Assembly: GCF_024172085.1 (NCBI RefSeq)
Contig: NZ_JAMZDZ010000001.1
Location: forward strand, 6,944,001-7,008,000
Length of the DNA stretch: 64,000 nucleotides
Reading direction: 5' to 3'
From: Hamadaea flava
Lineage (GTDB): Bacteria; Actinomycetota; Actinomycetes; Mycobacteriales; Micromonosporaceae
Below the pieces are notes generated by a model. That model had not been told where the DNA came from and did not search any database. It was given only the letters and a program-made list of their open reading frames with translations. Positions 35,792-44,259 of this stretch are shown piece by piece (the first letter of the stretch is position 1; every line of letters begins with the position of its first letter). A program made the position numbers and the translations under genes.

Positions 35792-36631
35792 TCATGATGC
35801 GGGCGGGTTGAGCGTGTGCTCGTGCCCGACCACTTCGAACCCGGCCGCTCGGTACACGCCGACGGCCGGTTCGTTGTCGGCGGGCGGCAGCACGGCGACG
35901 GCGCTCGCGCCCAACCGGCGTAGTTCCTCGGCGGTGGCCAGGACGACGGCCCGCCCGTAACCGCGACGGCGGTAGCGGGGATGGGTGCCGACCGGTTCGA
36001 GCACGGCGCACCGGCCGGGCCCGGCGAACCAGCCGATGGCGGCCGCCGCAGCCGACCCGCCGGGCGTACGCACCAGAACGTCGACGGCGTAGCGACCGGC
36101 GGGCGAGGCATGCAGCTGCCGCCAGCGCGCCACCGTGAAGGTCGACCGCTGGAACGCGGAGCGCTGCACGTCCACCCGGGCCGCCGCGTCGGCCTCGCCG
36201 ACGAGGACGTACGGGACGTCGACGGCGATCGGGCCCGACAGCGGCAGGACGAAGTGGGCCGCCGGCGACGGATCCTCCGTCCAGCCCGCCTGGAGCAGTG
36301 CGGTACGCACCCCCGACTCGGGCGCGAGCTCGACCGGCCCGCCGTCGCGGCGGATCTCGTCGACCACGGCGGTCAGCAGCTCCGGCTCGGCTTCCACCCG
36401 CGGCGCGAGCGTGATTCGGCGTCCCGGATCGTCGAAGAGTTCGACGGCGACCGGCCCGGTGGCGTCCGACCACAGCGCCAGCGCGGAGCGGACGGTGTCC
36501 TCCTCGAAGCGCAGGAACCAGCCGACGTCGCCGACGTGGAGCGAACTGGACGACCGGCCGGGCTTGGCCCACGCGCGCAGCGCGTCGAGCGCGAGGCCGC
36601 AGTCGTCGCGGCCCAGGGGTGTGCGCATCAT
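35792..36631 (-). CDS. GNAT-family N-acetyltransferase
   Basis: A 279-aa protein. The acetyl-CoA-binding GNAT motif is GTHPRYRRRGYGRAV in the C-terminal half, followed by AVLPPADNEPAVGVYRAAGF. The N-terminal half is a degenerate second acetyltransferase-like domain. The start chosen is ATG 36631 (MMRTPLG); upstream in-frame codons lack a ribosome-binding site. The acceptor is unknown. It is convergent with the YbaB gene. Confidence 0.85.
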   Translation of the reverse strand: MMRTPLGRDDCGLALDALRAWAKPGRSSSSLHVGDVGWFLRFEEDTVRSALALWSDATGPVAVELFDDPGRRITLAPRVEAEPELLTAVVDEIRRDGGPVELAPESGVRTALLQAGWTEDPSPAAHFVLPLSGPIAVDVPYVLVGEADAAARVDVQRSAFQRSTFTVARWRQLHASPAGRYAVDVLVRTPGGSAAAAAIGWFAGPGRCAVLEPVGTHPRYRRRGYGRAVVLATAEELRRLGASAVAVLPPADNEPAVGVYRAAGFEVVGHEHTLNPPAS

Positions 36632-36793
36632 GCCGCCGACGCTAGAAGGCGTGGGCAACGGACCGCATGCGAATATTCGATCTCTCTGCCCGGTTAGGCG
36701 CAGCGGACAACTAAGAATGCCGCAGGTGAACTAGCGTTAAAGGGTGTATCCCGGCTTCGTGGTTCGGGGGGTTGAGGGCTAGGCTCAGTCAAC

Positions 36794-38230
36794 GTGACAC
36801 GCCGCGCGAAAATCGTCTGCACCCTTGGCCCCGCGACCAGTAGCCCCGAGCGGCTCAAGGGCCTCATCGACGCGGGCATGAACGTCGCCCGCCTCAACTT
36901 CAGCCACGGCGACCACGCCGACCACGAGGCCGTCTACGAGCAGGTACGCCGCCAGGCGCGGGCCGCCGGCGCGGCGGTGGCCATCCTCGCCGACCTCCAG
37001 GGCCCGAAGATCCGGCTCGGCCGGTTCATCGACGGACCGCACGAGTGGCGTACCGGTGACACGGTCACGATCACCAGCGAGGAGATCGAGGGCACCGCCG
37101 ACCGGGTCTCGTGCACCTACAAGAAGCTGCCCGAGGAAGTGCGGCCGGGCGACAAGCTGCTCATCGACGACGGCAAGGTGGCCGTCGAGGTGATCGCCGT
37201 CGACGGGCCCGACATCAAGTGCCGCGTCGTCGAGGGCGGCATGGTCTCCAACAACAAGGGCGTCTCGCTGCCGAACGTCGCGATCAGCGTCCCGGCACTG
37301 TCCGAGAAGGACACCGAGGACCTGCGGTTCGCGCTGCGGCTCGGCGTCGACTGGATCGCCCTGTCCTTCGTGCGTTCGCCCGAGGACATCAAGCTCGTCC
37401 ACCAGATCATGGCGGAGGAGGACATCCACCGCCCGGTCATCGCGAAGGTGGAGAAGCCGGAAGCGGTCGCCAACCTCGAGGCGATCGTGGACGCGTTCGA
37501 CGGCGTGATGGTGGCGCGCGGCGATCTCGGCGTGGAGATGCCGCTCGACCAGGTCCCGCTGGTGCAGAAGAAGGCCGTCCAGCTGTGCCGGGAGTTCGCC
37601 AAGCCGGTCATCGTGGCGACCCAGATGCTCGACTCGATGATCGAGAACTCGCGCCCGACCCGCGCCGAGGCCAGCGACGTCGCCAACGCCGTCCTCGACG
37701 GCGCGGACGCGGTGATGCTGTCCGGCGAGACCAGCGTCGGCAAGTACCCGGTGCTCACCGTCAGCACGATGGCGAAGATCATCACGACCACCGAGGCCGG
37801 CCAGGTCGGCGTGCCCCGGCTCCAGCACGACCCGCGTACGCGGGGTGGCGCGCTCACCGTGGCCGCCTCCAACATCGCCACCGCCGTCGGCGCCCGGGCC
37901 CTGGTCGCGTTCACGCAGACCGGCGACACCGTCCGCCGCCTCGCCCGGCTGCACTGCACGCTGCCGCTGCTGGCGTTCACGCCGGAGGAGCACGTCCGCA
38001 ACCAGATGGCGCTGTCCTGGGGTGTCGAGACGTTCCTGGTGCCGTTCGTGCACCACACCGACGACATGTTCCGCCAGGTCGACCAGGCGCTGCTGGGCCT
38101 CGGCCGGGCCAAGCCGGGCGACATCGTCGTGATCGTGGCGGGCAGCCCGCCCGGCACCCCGGGCTCGACGAACACCCTGCGGGTGCACGAGCTGGGCTCC
38201 CTCACGCCCGCGCTGGCCGGTTACCGGTGA
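36794..38230 (+). CDS. pyk: Pyruvate kinase
   Basis: A 478-aa glycolytic enzyme that makes pyruvate and ATP from phosphoenolpyruvate and ADP. It shows RAKIVCTLGPATSS at the N-terminus, LADLQGPKIRLG, the active-site segment VIAKVEKPEAV and the metal-binding MVARGDLGVEMP. The C-terminal allosteric domain is complete. It starts at GTG 36794 and overlaps tesB by 4 bp. The 36632-36793 gap holds its promoter, but I cannot place -35/-10 boxes with confidence. Confidence 0.97.
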   Translation: MTRRAKIVCTLGPATSSPERLKGLIDAGMNVARLNFSHGDHADHEAVYEQVRRQARAAGAAVAILADLQGPKIRLGRFIDGPHEWRTGDTVTITSEEIEGTADRVSCTYKKLPEEVRPGDKLLIDDGKVAVEVIAVDGPDIKCRVVEGGMVSNNKGVSLPNVAISVPALSEKDTEDLRFALRLGVDWIALSFVRSPEDIKLVHQIMAEEDIHRPVIAKVEKPEAVANLEAIVDAFDGVMVARGDLGVEMPLDQVPLVQKKAVQLCREFAKPVIVATQMLDSMIENSRPTRAEASDVANAVLDGADAVMLSGETSVGKYPVLTVSTMAKIITTTEAGQVGVPRLQHDPRTRGGALTVAASNIATAVGARALVAFTQTGDTVRRLARLHCTLPLLAFTPEEHVRNQMALSWGVETFLVPFVHHTDDMFRQVDQALLGLGRAKPGDIVVIVAGSPPGTPGSTNTLRVHELGSLTPALAGYR

Positions 38231-39114
38231 CCTCGGACGCCGACGGTGGCCCGCTCATGGGGCAGGCCGCCGTCGACGACCTGATTCGGCTGCTCGACCT
38301 GGAGCAGCACGACGAGCTCCGGTTCCGTGGGCACAGCACGAGTCACCTGCCGATGCGGGTCTACGGAGGTCAGGTCGCCGCGCAGGCGCTGTCGGCCGCC
38401 GGGCGTACCGTCGACCCGGCCCGGCATGTGCACTCGCTGCACGGCTACTTCGTCCGCCCCGGCGATCCGCAGGAGCCGATCGACTACGCCGTCGAGGTCA
38501 TCCGCGACGGCCGGTCGTTCTCGGTCCGGCGGTCGGTCGCGTTGCAGGGTGGCAAGCCGATCTTCCTGATGTCGGCCTCGTTCCAGATCGAGGAGCAGGG
38601 CCTCGACCATCACGCGCCGGGCCCGTCGGACGTGCCCGGCCCGGACGAGCTGCCGACGATGCTCGACCGGCTCGCGAAGTACCCGGAGCGCGTGGCGATC
38701 TGGACGCAGATCCCGCGCCCGCTCGACGTCCGCTACGTCGGCGAGCCCGGCTGGGTCCGCCCCGGCGACCGTACGCCCGACCCGCATCAGCGCGTCTGGA
38801 TGCGCATCGACGGCAAACTGCCGACCGACCCGCTCGTGCACGCCTGCGCGCTGACGTACGCGTCCGACCTGACGCTGCTCGACTCGGTCCTGTCCTACCA
38901 CGGCGAGGTCTGGGGACCCGGCGGCGTCATCGGGGCGAGCCTCGACCACGCGCTGTGGTTCCACCGGCCGTTCCGCGCCGACGAGTGGTTCCTCTACGAC
39001 TCCTGGTCCCCGTCGGCCTCGGGCGCGCGCGGTCTGGCCGCGGGCCGGATGCTCGACGCGTCCGGCCGTCACATCGCGACCGCCGTCCAAGAGGGCCTGC
39101 TCCGCAAGGTCTGA
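38227..39114 (+). CDS. tesB: Acyl-CoA thioesterase II
   Basis: A 295-aa double-hotdog thioesterase that hydrolyses acyl-CoA to free acid and CoA. Typical TesB segments are RVYGGQVAAQAL, HSLHGYFVRPGD, GRSFSVRRS and, in the second half, ASLDHALWFHRPFRADEW with the catalytic Asp. GTG 38227 overlaps the pyk stop. An ATG at 38257 is an alternative. Pairing with pyk is common in actinomycetes. Confidence 0.95.
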   Translation: MTSDADGGPLMGQAAVDDLIRLLDLEQHDELRFRGHSTSHLPMRVYGGQVAAQALSAAGRTVDPARHVHSLHGYFVRPGDPQEPIDYAVEVIRDGRSFSVRRSVALQGGKPIFLMSASFQIEEQGLDHHAPGPSDVPGPDELPTMLDRLAKYPERVAIWTQIPRPLDVRYVGEPGWVRPGDRTPDPHQRVWMRIDGKLPTDPLVHACALTYASDLTLLDSVLSYHGEVWGPGGVIGASLDHALWFHRPFRADEWFLYDSWSPSASGARGLAAGRMLDASGRHIATAVQEGLLRKV

Positions 39115-39689
39115 TCCTTCGCCGGTCTGATCTTCCGCGAGGTCTTGTCCCGGCTCCGCCGAGCGGCAGCCCGTCGCTCCCGCCGGGCACCGGCCGGTCC
39201 GGGCCCGCATCCGCGCGGTGTCTACCCGTCGCCCGGCCCGGCCTGCCAGCCTCGCGGGCCGGGCAGTATGCCGCGCGGCCGGCTACCGGGCTCGTCCGGG
39301 CTGCCGCTCCGCGCGCCGGGCGTCACGATCTACGTTCGTCGCCCCGCCCACCTTCCCGAGCACTTCGTAGTTGGCGCGCTGCCACCCCCCATGATCGTCG
39401 TCGGCCGACGTTCATCGCGGTTCGTGTGGCCATGATCGGCGGTGGCCGACGAGTTGCGCGGTAGGACGCCCTTGATCGTCGGCCGCCGACGATCTCCGCG
39501 GTTCGTGTGGCCATGATCGGCGGTGGCCGACGAGTTGTGCGGTAGGACGCCCTTGATCGTCGGCTGCCGACGATCTCCGCGGTTCGTGTGGCCATGATCG
39601 GCGGTGGCCGACGAAGAGCGCGGTAGGACGCCCCTGATTGTCGGCTGCCGCCGATCTCCGCCGCGCGCGTGGGGCCCCGTCCGGGGGAG
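39115..39689. other. Gene-free region with 81-bp tandem repeats
   Basis: 39115-39404 is GC-rich with CGG/CCG words and no supported gene. 39405-39662 is an 81-bp tandem array ending 28 bp before the stop of the leftward TauE gene. Open frames across the array exist only because 81 is a multiple of 3. Confidence 0.65.
39405..39662. repeat. 81-bp tandem array, three full copies plus a partial
   Basis: Units start at 39405, 39486 and 39567 with a partial at 39648. Each contains CGCGGTTCGTGTGGCCATGA, then TCGGCGGTGGCCGACGA and GCGGTAGGACGCCC(T/C)TGAT. Copies differ at only a few positions, so the expansion is recent. Inner dyads such as CGTCGGC and GCCGACG can form hairpins. Confidence 0.9.
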
Positions 39690-40595
39690 CTAGACGGCGG
39701 GTTCCAGCTCCGGCTCGGCTACCGGCGACGGTTGCCGCGTTGTGCGTACTCGTCGGTGGATGCGGATCGCGATCGTGATCGCACTGACCCACACGAGCCC
39801 GAGCAGCGGATAGAGCCACGGGCCCACGGAGCTTTCGAGGTCGGACACGCGCAACAGGGTGCGGGTGTTGGTGAGGATGATGAGCCCGCCGACCGCGGCC
39901 CCGATGACCTGGCCCGGGACCGCGCGGACGAGCCAAGCGGCCAGGGGCGCGCCGACGACGCCGCCCGCGAGTAGGGCGATGACCGTGGGCAGGACGAAGC
40001 CGGAGGTGCCGAGGCCGATCAGGAAGCCGGCGCTGGCGGCCGCCGCGACCAGGAACTCCGCGGTGTTGACCGAGCCGATCACCTTGCGCGGTTCCATGCG
40101 GCCCGAGGCGAGCAGCGTGGGTGTCGCGATCGGACCCCAGCCGCCTCCGCCGGTGGCGTCGACGAAGCCTGCGACCAGCCCGAGTGGGGCCAGGAACCGG
40201 GTACGCACCGGCCGTGGCCGAGCCGGGCGCAGTGGGCGGGTGAACCGGGCGACCAGGAAGACGCCCAGCGCGAGCAGTACGCCCGAGGTCCACGGCGCGG
40301 CCGTCGACGTCGAGATGGTGCTCAGCACGGTCGCGCCGAGGAAGGAGCCGACCGCGCCCGGAACGGCGATCCGGGTGACGACCCGCCAGTCGACGTTGCC
40401 GAAGCGCCAGTGCGCTATGCCGGAGGCGAGGGTCGTGCCGATCTCGGAGAGGTGGACCGACGCGCTGGCGGAGGCCGGCGCGACCCCGGCGAGCAGCAGC
40501 AACGTCGTCGACGTGACGCCGTACGCCATGCCGAGCGCGCCGTCGACGAGCTGAGCCGCCAGGCCGACGAGGGCGAGCAGGACGAGCCGGGTCAT
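39690..40595 (-). CDS. TauE/SafE-family sulfite/sulfonate exporter-like permease
   Basis: A 301-aa membrane protein with eight to nine hydrophobic segments and the TauE/SafE repeats (QLVDGALGMAYGVTSTTLL near the N-terminus; GFVDATGGGGWGPIATPTLL mid-protein). The start chosen is ATG 40593-40595, with GGAGG just upstream. The family moves sulfite, sulfoacetate or related anions. It is divergent from the Rrf2-type regulator and close to the sulfate transporter, so a sulfur role is likely. Confidence 0.88.
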   Translation of the reverse strand: MTRLVLLALVGLAAQLVDGALGMAYGVTSTTLLLLAGVAPASASASVHLSEIGTTLASGIAHWRFGNVDWRVVTRIAVPGAVGSFLGATVLSTISTSTAAPWTSGVLLALGVFLVARFTRPLRPARPRPVRTRFLAPLGLVAGFVDATGGGGWGPIATPTLLASGRMEPRKVIGSVNTAEFLVAAAASAGFLIGLGTSGFVLPTVIALLAGGVVGAPLAAWLVRAVPGQVIGAAVGGLIILTNTRTLLRVSDLESSVGPWLYPLLGLVWVSAITIAIRIHRRVRTTRQPSPVAEPELEPAV

Positions 40596-40627
40596 GGTCA
40601 CCTCCAATTCCGGTCAAGAAGATTTAA

Positions 40628-40645
40628 CCTATCGGCATAGTAGGA
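40628..40645. promoter_or_regulatory. CCTATCGGCATAGTAGGA dyad between TauE and Rrf2 genes
   Basis: CTAT and ATAG flank CGGC, and CCTA (40628-40631) mirrors TAGG (40641-40644). The right half contains AGTAGGA (40639-40645), which recurs twice just before the sulfate-binding protein gene. It is a candidate operator of the Rrf2-type regulator. Confidence 0.45.
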
Positions 40646-40718
40646 TAACGACAATGGCCTGGTCGAGCCCTGCCCCTGGCGTCCCAAGGACCGGACGAGG
40701 AGTGTGATAATTACTCGC

Positions 40719-41156
40719 ATGCGCCTCTCCGCCCGCGTCGACTATGCGATCCGCGCCGTCATCGAACTGGCGACGATCGAACCTGTCGTAGCGGGGAAAC
40801 CTCCAGGCGAGTTCCCGATCACCTCGGAGCGGATCGCGAAGGCGCAGGAGATCCCGCCGAAGTTCCTGGAGAGCATCCTGCTGCAGCTGCGGCGTGGAGG
40901 AGTGGTGAACGCCCAGCGCGGCCCCGAAGGCGGCTACTGGCTCGCCCGGCCCGCCGCGCAGATCAGCCTCGCCGAAGTCATCGAGATCATCGACGGACCG
41001 CTGTCCCAAGTGCGCGGCCACATCCCGGCCGACCTCGACTACCAGGGCCCCGCGCGTACGCTGCAGAACGTCTGGGTCGCCGTCGAAGCCCAGGAGCGGC
41101 GCATGCTGGAGCAGGTGACGTTCGCGCACCTGGCCAGCGGCCAGCTCCCCTTCTAG
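40719..41156 (+). CDS. Rrf2-family transcriptional regulator (CymR-like, no cysteines)
   Basis: A 145-aa winged-helix regulator with the Rrf2 pattern MRLSARVDYAIRAVIELA, IPPKFLESILLQLRRGGVV and GPEGGYWLARP. It contains no Cys, so it cannot hold an Fe-S cluster as IscR or NsrR do. This fits a CymR-type sulfur regulator. ATG 40719 was chosen from the family N-terminus; GTG 40704 is an alternative. It is flanked by TauE and the sulfate transporter genes. Confidence 0.88.
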   Translation: MRLSARVDYAIRAVIELATIEPVVAGKPPGEFPITSERIAKAQEIPPKFLESILLQLRRGGVVNAQRGPEGGYWLARPAAQISLAEVIEIIDGPLSQVRGHIPADLDYQGPARTLQNVWVAVEAQERRMLEQVTFAHLASGQLPF

Positions 41157-41158
41157 CT

Positions 41159-41224
41159 CCGGTGTTCTCGGCGTGACCCTTCGCCGGTGTTCTCGGCGTG
41201 ACCCTTCGCCGGTGTTTTCGGCGT
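41159..41224. repeat. 25-bp tandem array abutting a dispersed element
   Basis: The unit CCGGTGTTCTCGGCGTGACC plus CTTCG starts at 41159 and 41184. A third, partial copy from 41209 runs straight into the GATCATG core of the element. Confidence 0.88.
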
Positions 41225-41290
41225 GATCATGAACTATCGGTCGTGATCGACCGGCGTGTCATGTCCCTAGCGCCCTGATCGTTCCCCCAG
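41222..41290 (+). repeat. Dispersed GATCATG element, copy near 41.2 kb
   Basis: The core GATCATGAAC to CGTGATC (41225-41248) is followed by GACCGGCGTGTCATGTCC and CCCTGATCG. It lies between the Rrf2-type gene and the sulfate operon. Confidence 0.85.
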
Positions 41291-41299
41291 CGGCATGAT

Positions 41300-41400
41300 C
41301 GCTGCCAGCGCCAGCCGGGAAGTTGCCAGCGCTTGCCGGGCAGCTGCGAGCGCTGGCCGGGGAGCTGCCAGCGCCGGGAGCTGCCGGCGCTTGCCGGGGG
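41300..41400. repeat. Irregular repeats of GCCAGCGC / GCCGGGGAGCTG words
   Basis: Words such as GAGCTGCCAGCGC and GCGCTTGCCGGG recur at about 20-28 bp intervals. The unit is not constant, so array boundaries are approximate. Confidence 0.5.
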
Positions 41401-41540
41401 GAGCCGTCAGCCCTGCGCCGGGAGGGCCACCGGCACTCGCCGAACGAGCCACCCGGCGTGCCCAGCGGGTGACTGGGGTCACCCGAAAGTGCCTCTTCCC
41501 ATCGTTGGTCGACCATGGCAAACTCAAAACCCATCAAGTC

Positions 41541-41574
41541 AGTAGGAAAACTATGGATGATGGGATTAGTAGGA
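41541..41574. promoter_or_regulatory. Two AGTAGGA motifs before the sulfate-binding protein gene
   Basis: AGTAGGA occurs at 41541-41547 and 41568-41574 in an AT-rich stretch. It matches the half-site in the TauE/Rrf2 divergent promoter. The second copy touches the chosen start codon. It could be a regulator site or, in part, a ribosome-binding sequence. Confidence 0.4.
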
Positions 41575-42627
41575 ATGGTCACCAGAAGGCAGAGCATCCG
41601 ACTCGCCGCCGGGATCGCGGCGACCGTACTGGCGACGGCTGCGCTCACGGCATGCGGCGACGGCGACTCCGGTAGCGGGGACAAGGCCGAGGTGACGCTC
41701 TCGCTGGTGGCGTACTCCACTCCGCAGGCGGCATATGAGGCGCTGATCAAGGCCTTCCAGAAGACCGACGCCGGCAAGAACGTCAAGTTCAAGACGTCCT
41801 TCGGCGCCTCCGGCGATCAGAGCCGGGCGGTCGCGGCCGGTCTCAAGGCCGACATCGCGGCGTTCTCCCTGGAGCCCGACCTGACCCGGCTCGTCACCGC
41901 CGGCCTGGTCGCCGAGGACTGGAACAGCGGCCCGACCAAGGGCTTCATCACCGACTCGGTCGTCGTCATCGCCACCCGCAAGGGCAACCCGAAGGGCCTG
42001 AAGACCTGGGACGACCTGATCAAGCCGGGTGTCGAGGTCATCACCCCGAACCCGTTCACCTCCGGCGGCGCCCGGTGGAACATCCTGGCGGCGTACGGGG
42101 CCAAGGCGAACAAGGGAGCGGACAAGGCGACCGGGCTGGCGTACATCGACAGCCTGATCGGCAACGTGCCGGTGCAGGACGCGTCGGCGCGGGCCTCGCT
42201 CCAGACGTTCACCGGCGGCAAGGGCGACGCGATCCTCTCCTACGAGAACGAGGCGATCTTCGCCCAGCAGCACAACCAGGAGCTCGACTACACCGTGCCG
42301 GACTCGACCATCCTGATCGAGAACCCGATCGCGGTCACCAAGAACTCCGAGCACCCGGCTGAGGCCAAAGCGTTCCTCGACTTCCTCTACTCGGCCGAAG
42401 GGCAGAAGATCTTCGCGCAGAACGGCTACCGGCCCACCGTGTCCGGAGTGGACACCGGCGTGACCTTCCCGACCCCGTCCGGCCTGTTCACGATCCAGGA
42501 CCTAGGCGGCTGGCCGGCCGTGACCAAGGAGTTCTTCGACGCCAAGACCGGTTCGATCGCCCTGATCGAGGCCAAGCACGGCGTCGCGACCGTGGCGACC
42601 AGCCCCAGCGCGAGCCCGAGCAAGTGA
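41575..42627 (+). CDS. cysP: Sulfate ABC transporter substrate-binding lipoprotein
   Basis: A 350-aa binding protein of the sulfate/thiosulfate type. Its marks are VTLSLVAYSTPQAAYEALI, SFGASGDQSRAVAAGLKADI, WDDLIKPGVEVITPNPFTSG and GDAILSYENEA. Start ATG 41575 gives a lipoprotein signal (LTAC, Cys27). In-frame ATGs at 41515 and 41557 are possible, but the intervening sequence is AT-rich and unlike local codon use. It is the first gene of a four-gene operon. Its TGA overlaps the next ATG. Confidence 0.93.
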   Translation: MVTRRQSIRLAAGIAATVLATAALTACGDGDSGSGDKAEVTLSLVAYSTPQAAYEALIKAFQKTDAGKNVKFKTSFGASGDQSRAVAAGLKADIAAFSLEPDLTRLVTAGLVAEDWNSGPTKGFITDSVVVIATRKGNPKGLKTWDDLIKPGVEVITPNPFTSGGARWNILAAYGAKANKGADKATGLAYIDSLIGNVPVQDASARASLQTFTGGKGDAILSYENEAIFAQQHNQELDYTVPDSTILIENPIAVTKNSEHPAEAKAFLDFLYSAEGQKIFAQNGYRPTVSGVDTGVTFPTPSGLFTIQDLGGWPAVTKEFFDAKTGSIALIEAKHGVATVATSPSASPSK

Positions 42628-43478
42628 TGTCCGCCCCCGTTCTCACCGAGGCCGGTGCTCCCGCTCCCGCGGGCGTGCCGGCCTCGGTCCGTCGCAAACC
42701 ACGCGTCGGCCCCGGCCTCGGGCTGGGCCTCGCGGTGCTCTACCTCAGCCTGATCGTGCTGTTCCCGCTGACTGTCGTCGCGTGGAAGGGCGTCGAGGGC
42801 GGGTTCGGCACGTTCTGGTCAGCGGTCACCACCCCGGACTCATGGGCGGCGCTCAAGCTGACCCTCGGGGCTTCCGCGCTGGTCGCGGTCATCAACGTGC
42901 TCATGGGTACGCTCATCGCCTGGGTGCTGGTCCGCGACCGGTTCCCCGGCAAGGCCATCGTCGACACCCTGATCGACCTGCCGTTCGCCCTGCCCACCAT
43001 CGTCGCCGGCCTCGTCCTCCTCGCCCTGTATGGGGTGAAGAGCCCACTGCACCTGAACCTGGCGTACACCCGGGCCGGGGTGGTCATCGCGCTGCTGTTC
43101 GTCACGCTGCCGTTCGTCGTGCGTACGGTGCAGCCCGTCCTCCAGGAACTCGACCGGGACATGGAGCAGGCGGCGTTCTCCCTCGGCGCCGGCCCGTGGC
43201 TGACCTTCCGCCGGATCATCCTGCCCAACCTGGTCCCGGCCATGGTCTCCGGCGCGGGGCTGGCGTTCACCCGCGCCATCGCCGAGTTCGGCTCCACCGT
43301 CCTGCTGTCGGGCAACCTGCCCTTCAAGACCCAGGTCGCCGCGGTCAACATCTTCGGCCGCATCGAGAGCGACGACACCGCGTCGGCGGCCGCCGTCTCG
43401 ACGGCGCTGCTCGTCGTGGCCTTCGTCGTCCTCATCGGACTGGATCTCGTCCAGCGTTGGGGGTCCCGCCGTGGCTAA
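42627..43478 (+). CDS. cysT: Sulfate ABC transporter permease CysT
   Basis: A 283-aa inner-membrane permease with six hydrophobic segments. It has the permease-ATPase coupling (EAA) loop DMEQAAFSLGAGPWLTFRRI and the family region DLPFALPTIVAGLVLL. The start chosen is ATG 42627, sharing one base with the upstream TGA. It forms the channel with CysW, which it overlaps by 8 bp. Confidence 0.95.
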   Translation: MSAPVLTEAGAPAPAGVPASVRRKPRVGPGLGLGLAVLYLSLIVLFPLTVVAWKGVEGGFGTFWSAVTTPDSWAALKLTLGASALVAVINVLMGTLIAWVLVRDRFPGKAIVDTLIDLPFALPTIVAGLVLLALYGVKSPLHLNLAYTRAGVVIALLFVTLPFVVRTVQPVLQELDRDMEQAAFSLGAGPWLTFRRIILPNLVPAMVSGAGLAFTRAIAEFGSTVLLSGNLPFKTQVAAVNIFGRIESDDTASAAAVSTALLVVAFVVLIGLDLVQRWGSRRG

Positions 43479-44259
43479 GTACCTGCTCCGCGCGATCGCC
43501 CTGGTCTACCTGCTGTTCCTGCTGATCCTGCCGGTGGGTCTGATCGTCTGGCAGACCTTCGGCGACGGACTGCAGAACGTGATCGACGCGCTGACCACCG
43601 AGGAGGCGATCCACGCCTTCCAGGTGACACTCCAGGTCGCCGTGTGGGCCGTCGTCCTGAACACCGTCTTCGGTGTCGGGGTCGCCCTGCTGCTCACGCG
43701 GACGAACTTCCCCGGCAAACGACTGCTCAACGCGCTCATCGATCTCCCGCTGGCGGTCTCCCCGGTCGTCGTCGGGCTCGCGCTGATCCTGGCGTACGGG
43801 CGGTATTCGACGGTCGGCGGCTGGCTGGAGAGCGCCGGAATCCACGTCATCTTCTCCCTCCCCGGCATGGTCCTGGCCACCGTCTTCGTCTCCCTGCCGC
43901 TCGTCGTCCGGGCGATCGTGCCGGTGCTCGAAGAGATGGGCGACGACCAGGAACAAGCCGCCCGGACCCTCGGCGCGGGCGCGTGGCAGACGTTCCGCCG
44001 GATCACCCTGCCCGGCATCCGCAGCGCGCTCGGCTACGGAATCGTGCTGTGCCTGGCTCGCGCGCTCGGCGAGTACGGCGCGGTGGCGGTCGTCTCCGGC
44101 AAAGTCGTCGGCGAGACCCAGACCCTGACGCTGTTCGTCGAGGAGCGCTACCTCAACTACGAGGTGCCCGCCGCGTTCGCCGCCGCCACCGTACTGGCCC
44201 TGCTGGCCGTCGGCTCCCTGCTCCTGACCACCCTTTTGCGCCCGAAGGACGGCAACTGA
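43471..44259 (+). CDS. cysW: Sulfate ABC transporter permease CysW
   Basis: A 262-aa permease with six hydrophobic segments, the EAA loop [20 protein letters not shown] and the CysW-type C-terminal [20 protein letters not shown]. It starts at GTG 43471 inside the end of cysT. Its TGA shares a base with the cysA ATG. Confidence 0.95.
   Translation: MAKYLLRAIALVYLLFLLILPVGLIVWQTFGDGLQNVIDALTTEEAIHAFQVTLQVAVWAVVLNTVFGVGVALLLTRTNFPGKRLLNALIDLPLAVSPVVVGLALILAYGRYSTVGGWLESAGIHVIFSLPGMVLATVFVSLPLVVRAIVPVLEEMGDDQEQAARTLGAGAWQTFRRITLPGIRSALGYGIVLCLARALGEYGAVAVVSGKVVGETQTLTLFVEERYLNYEVPAAFAAATVLALLAVGSLLLTTLLRPKDGN

Larger units (their letters stand above)
41157..41574. other. Repeat-rich region and cys promoter
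   Basis: It holds a 25-bp tandem array, a dispersed element, irregular GCC/CCAGCGC repeats (41300-41400), and then an AT-rich promoter-like stretch (about 41500-41574) before the sulfate-binding protein gene. No gene is supported. Confidence 0.65.

Noticed and set aside
39323-39595. 90-codon open frame with a 27-residue repeat
   Set aside because: The frame is open because 81 bp is divisible by three. No ribosome-binding site or family is recognisable, and it lies in an array.
41515-41574. N-terminal extension of the sulfate-binding protein
   Set aside because: These 60 bp are AT-rich with codons unlike the operon and carry repeated AGTAGGA motifs, so they look like promoter sequence. The start at 41575 gives a normal lipoprotein signal.
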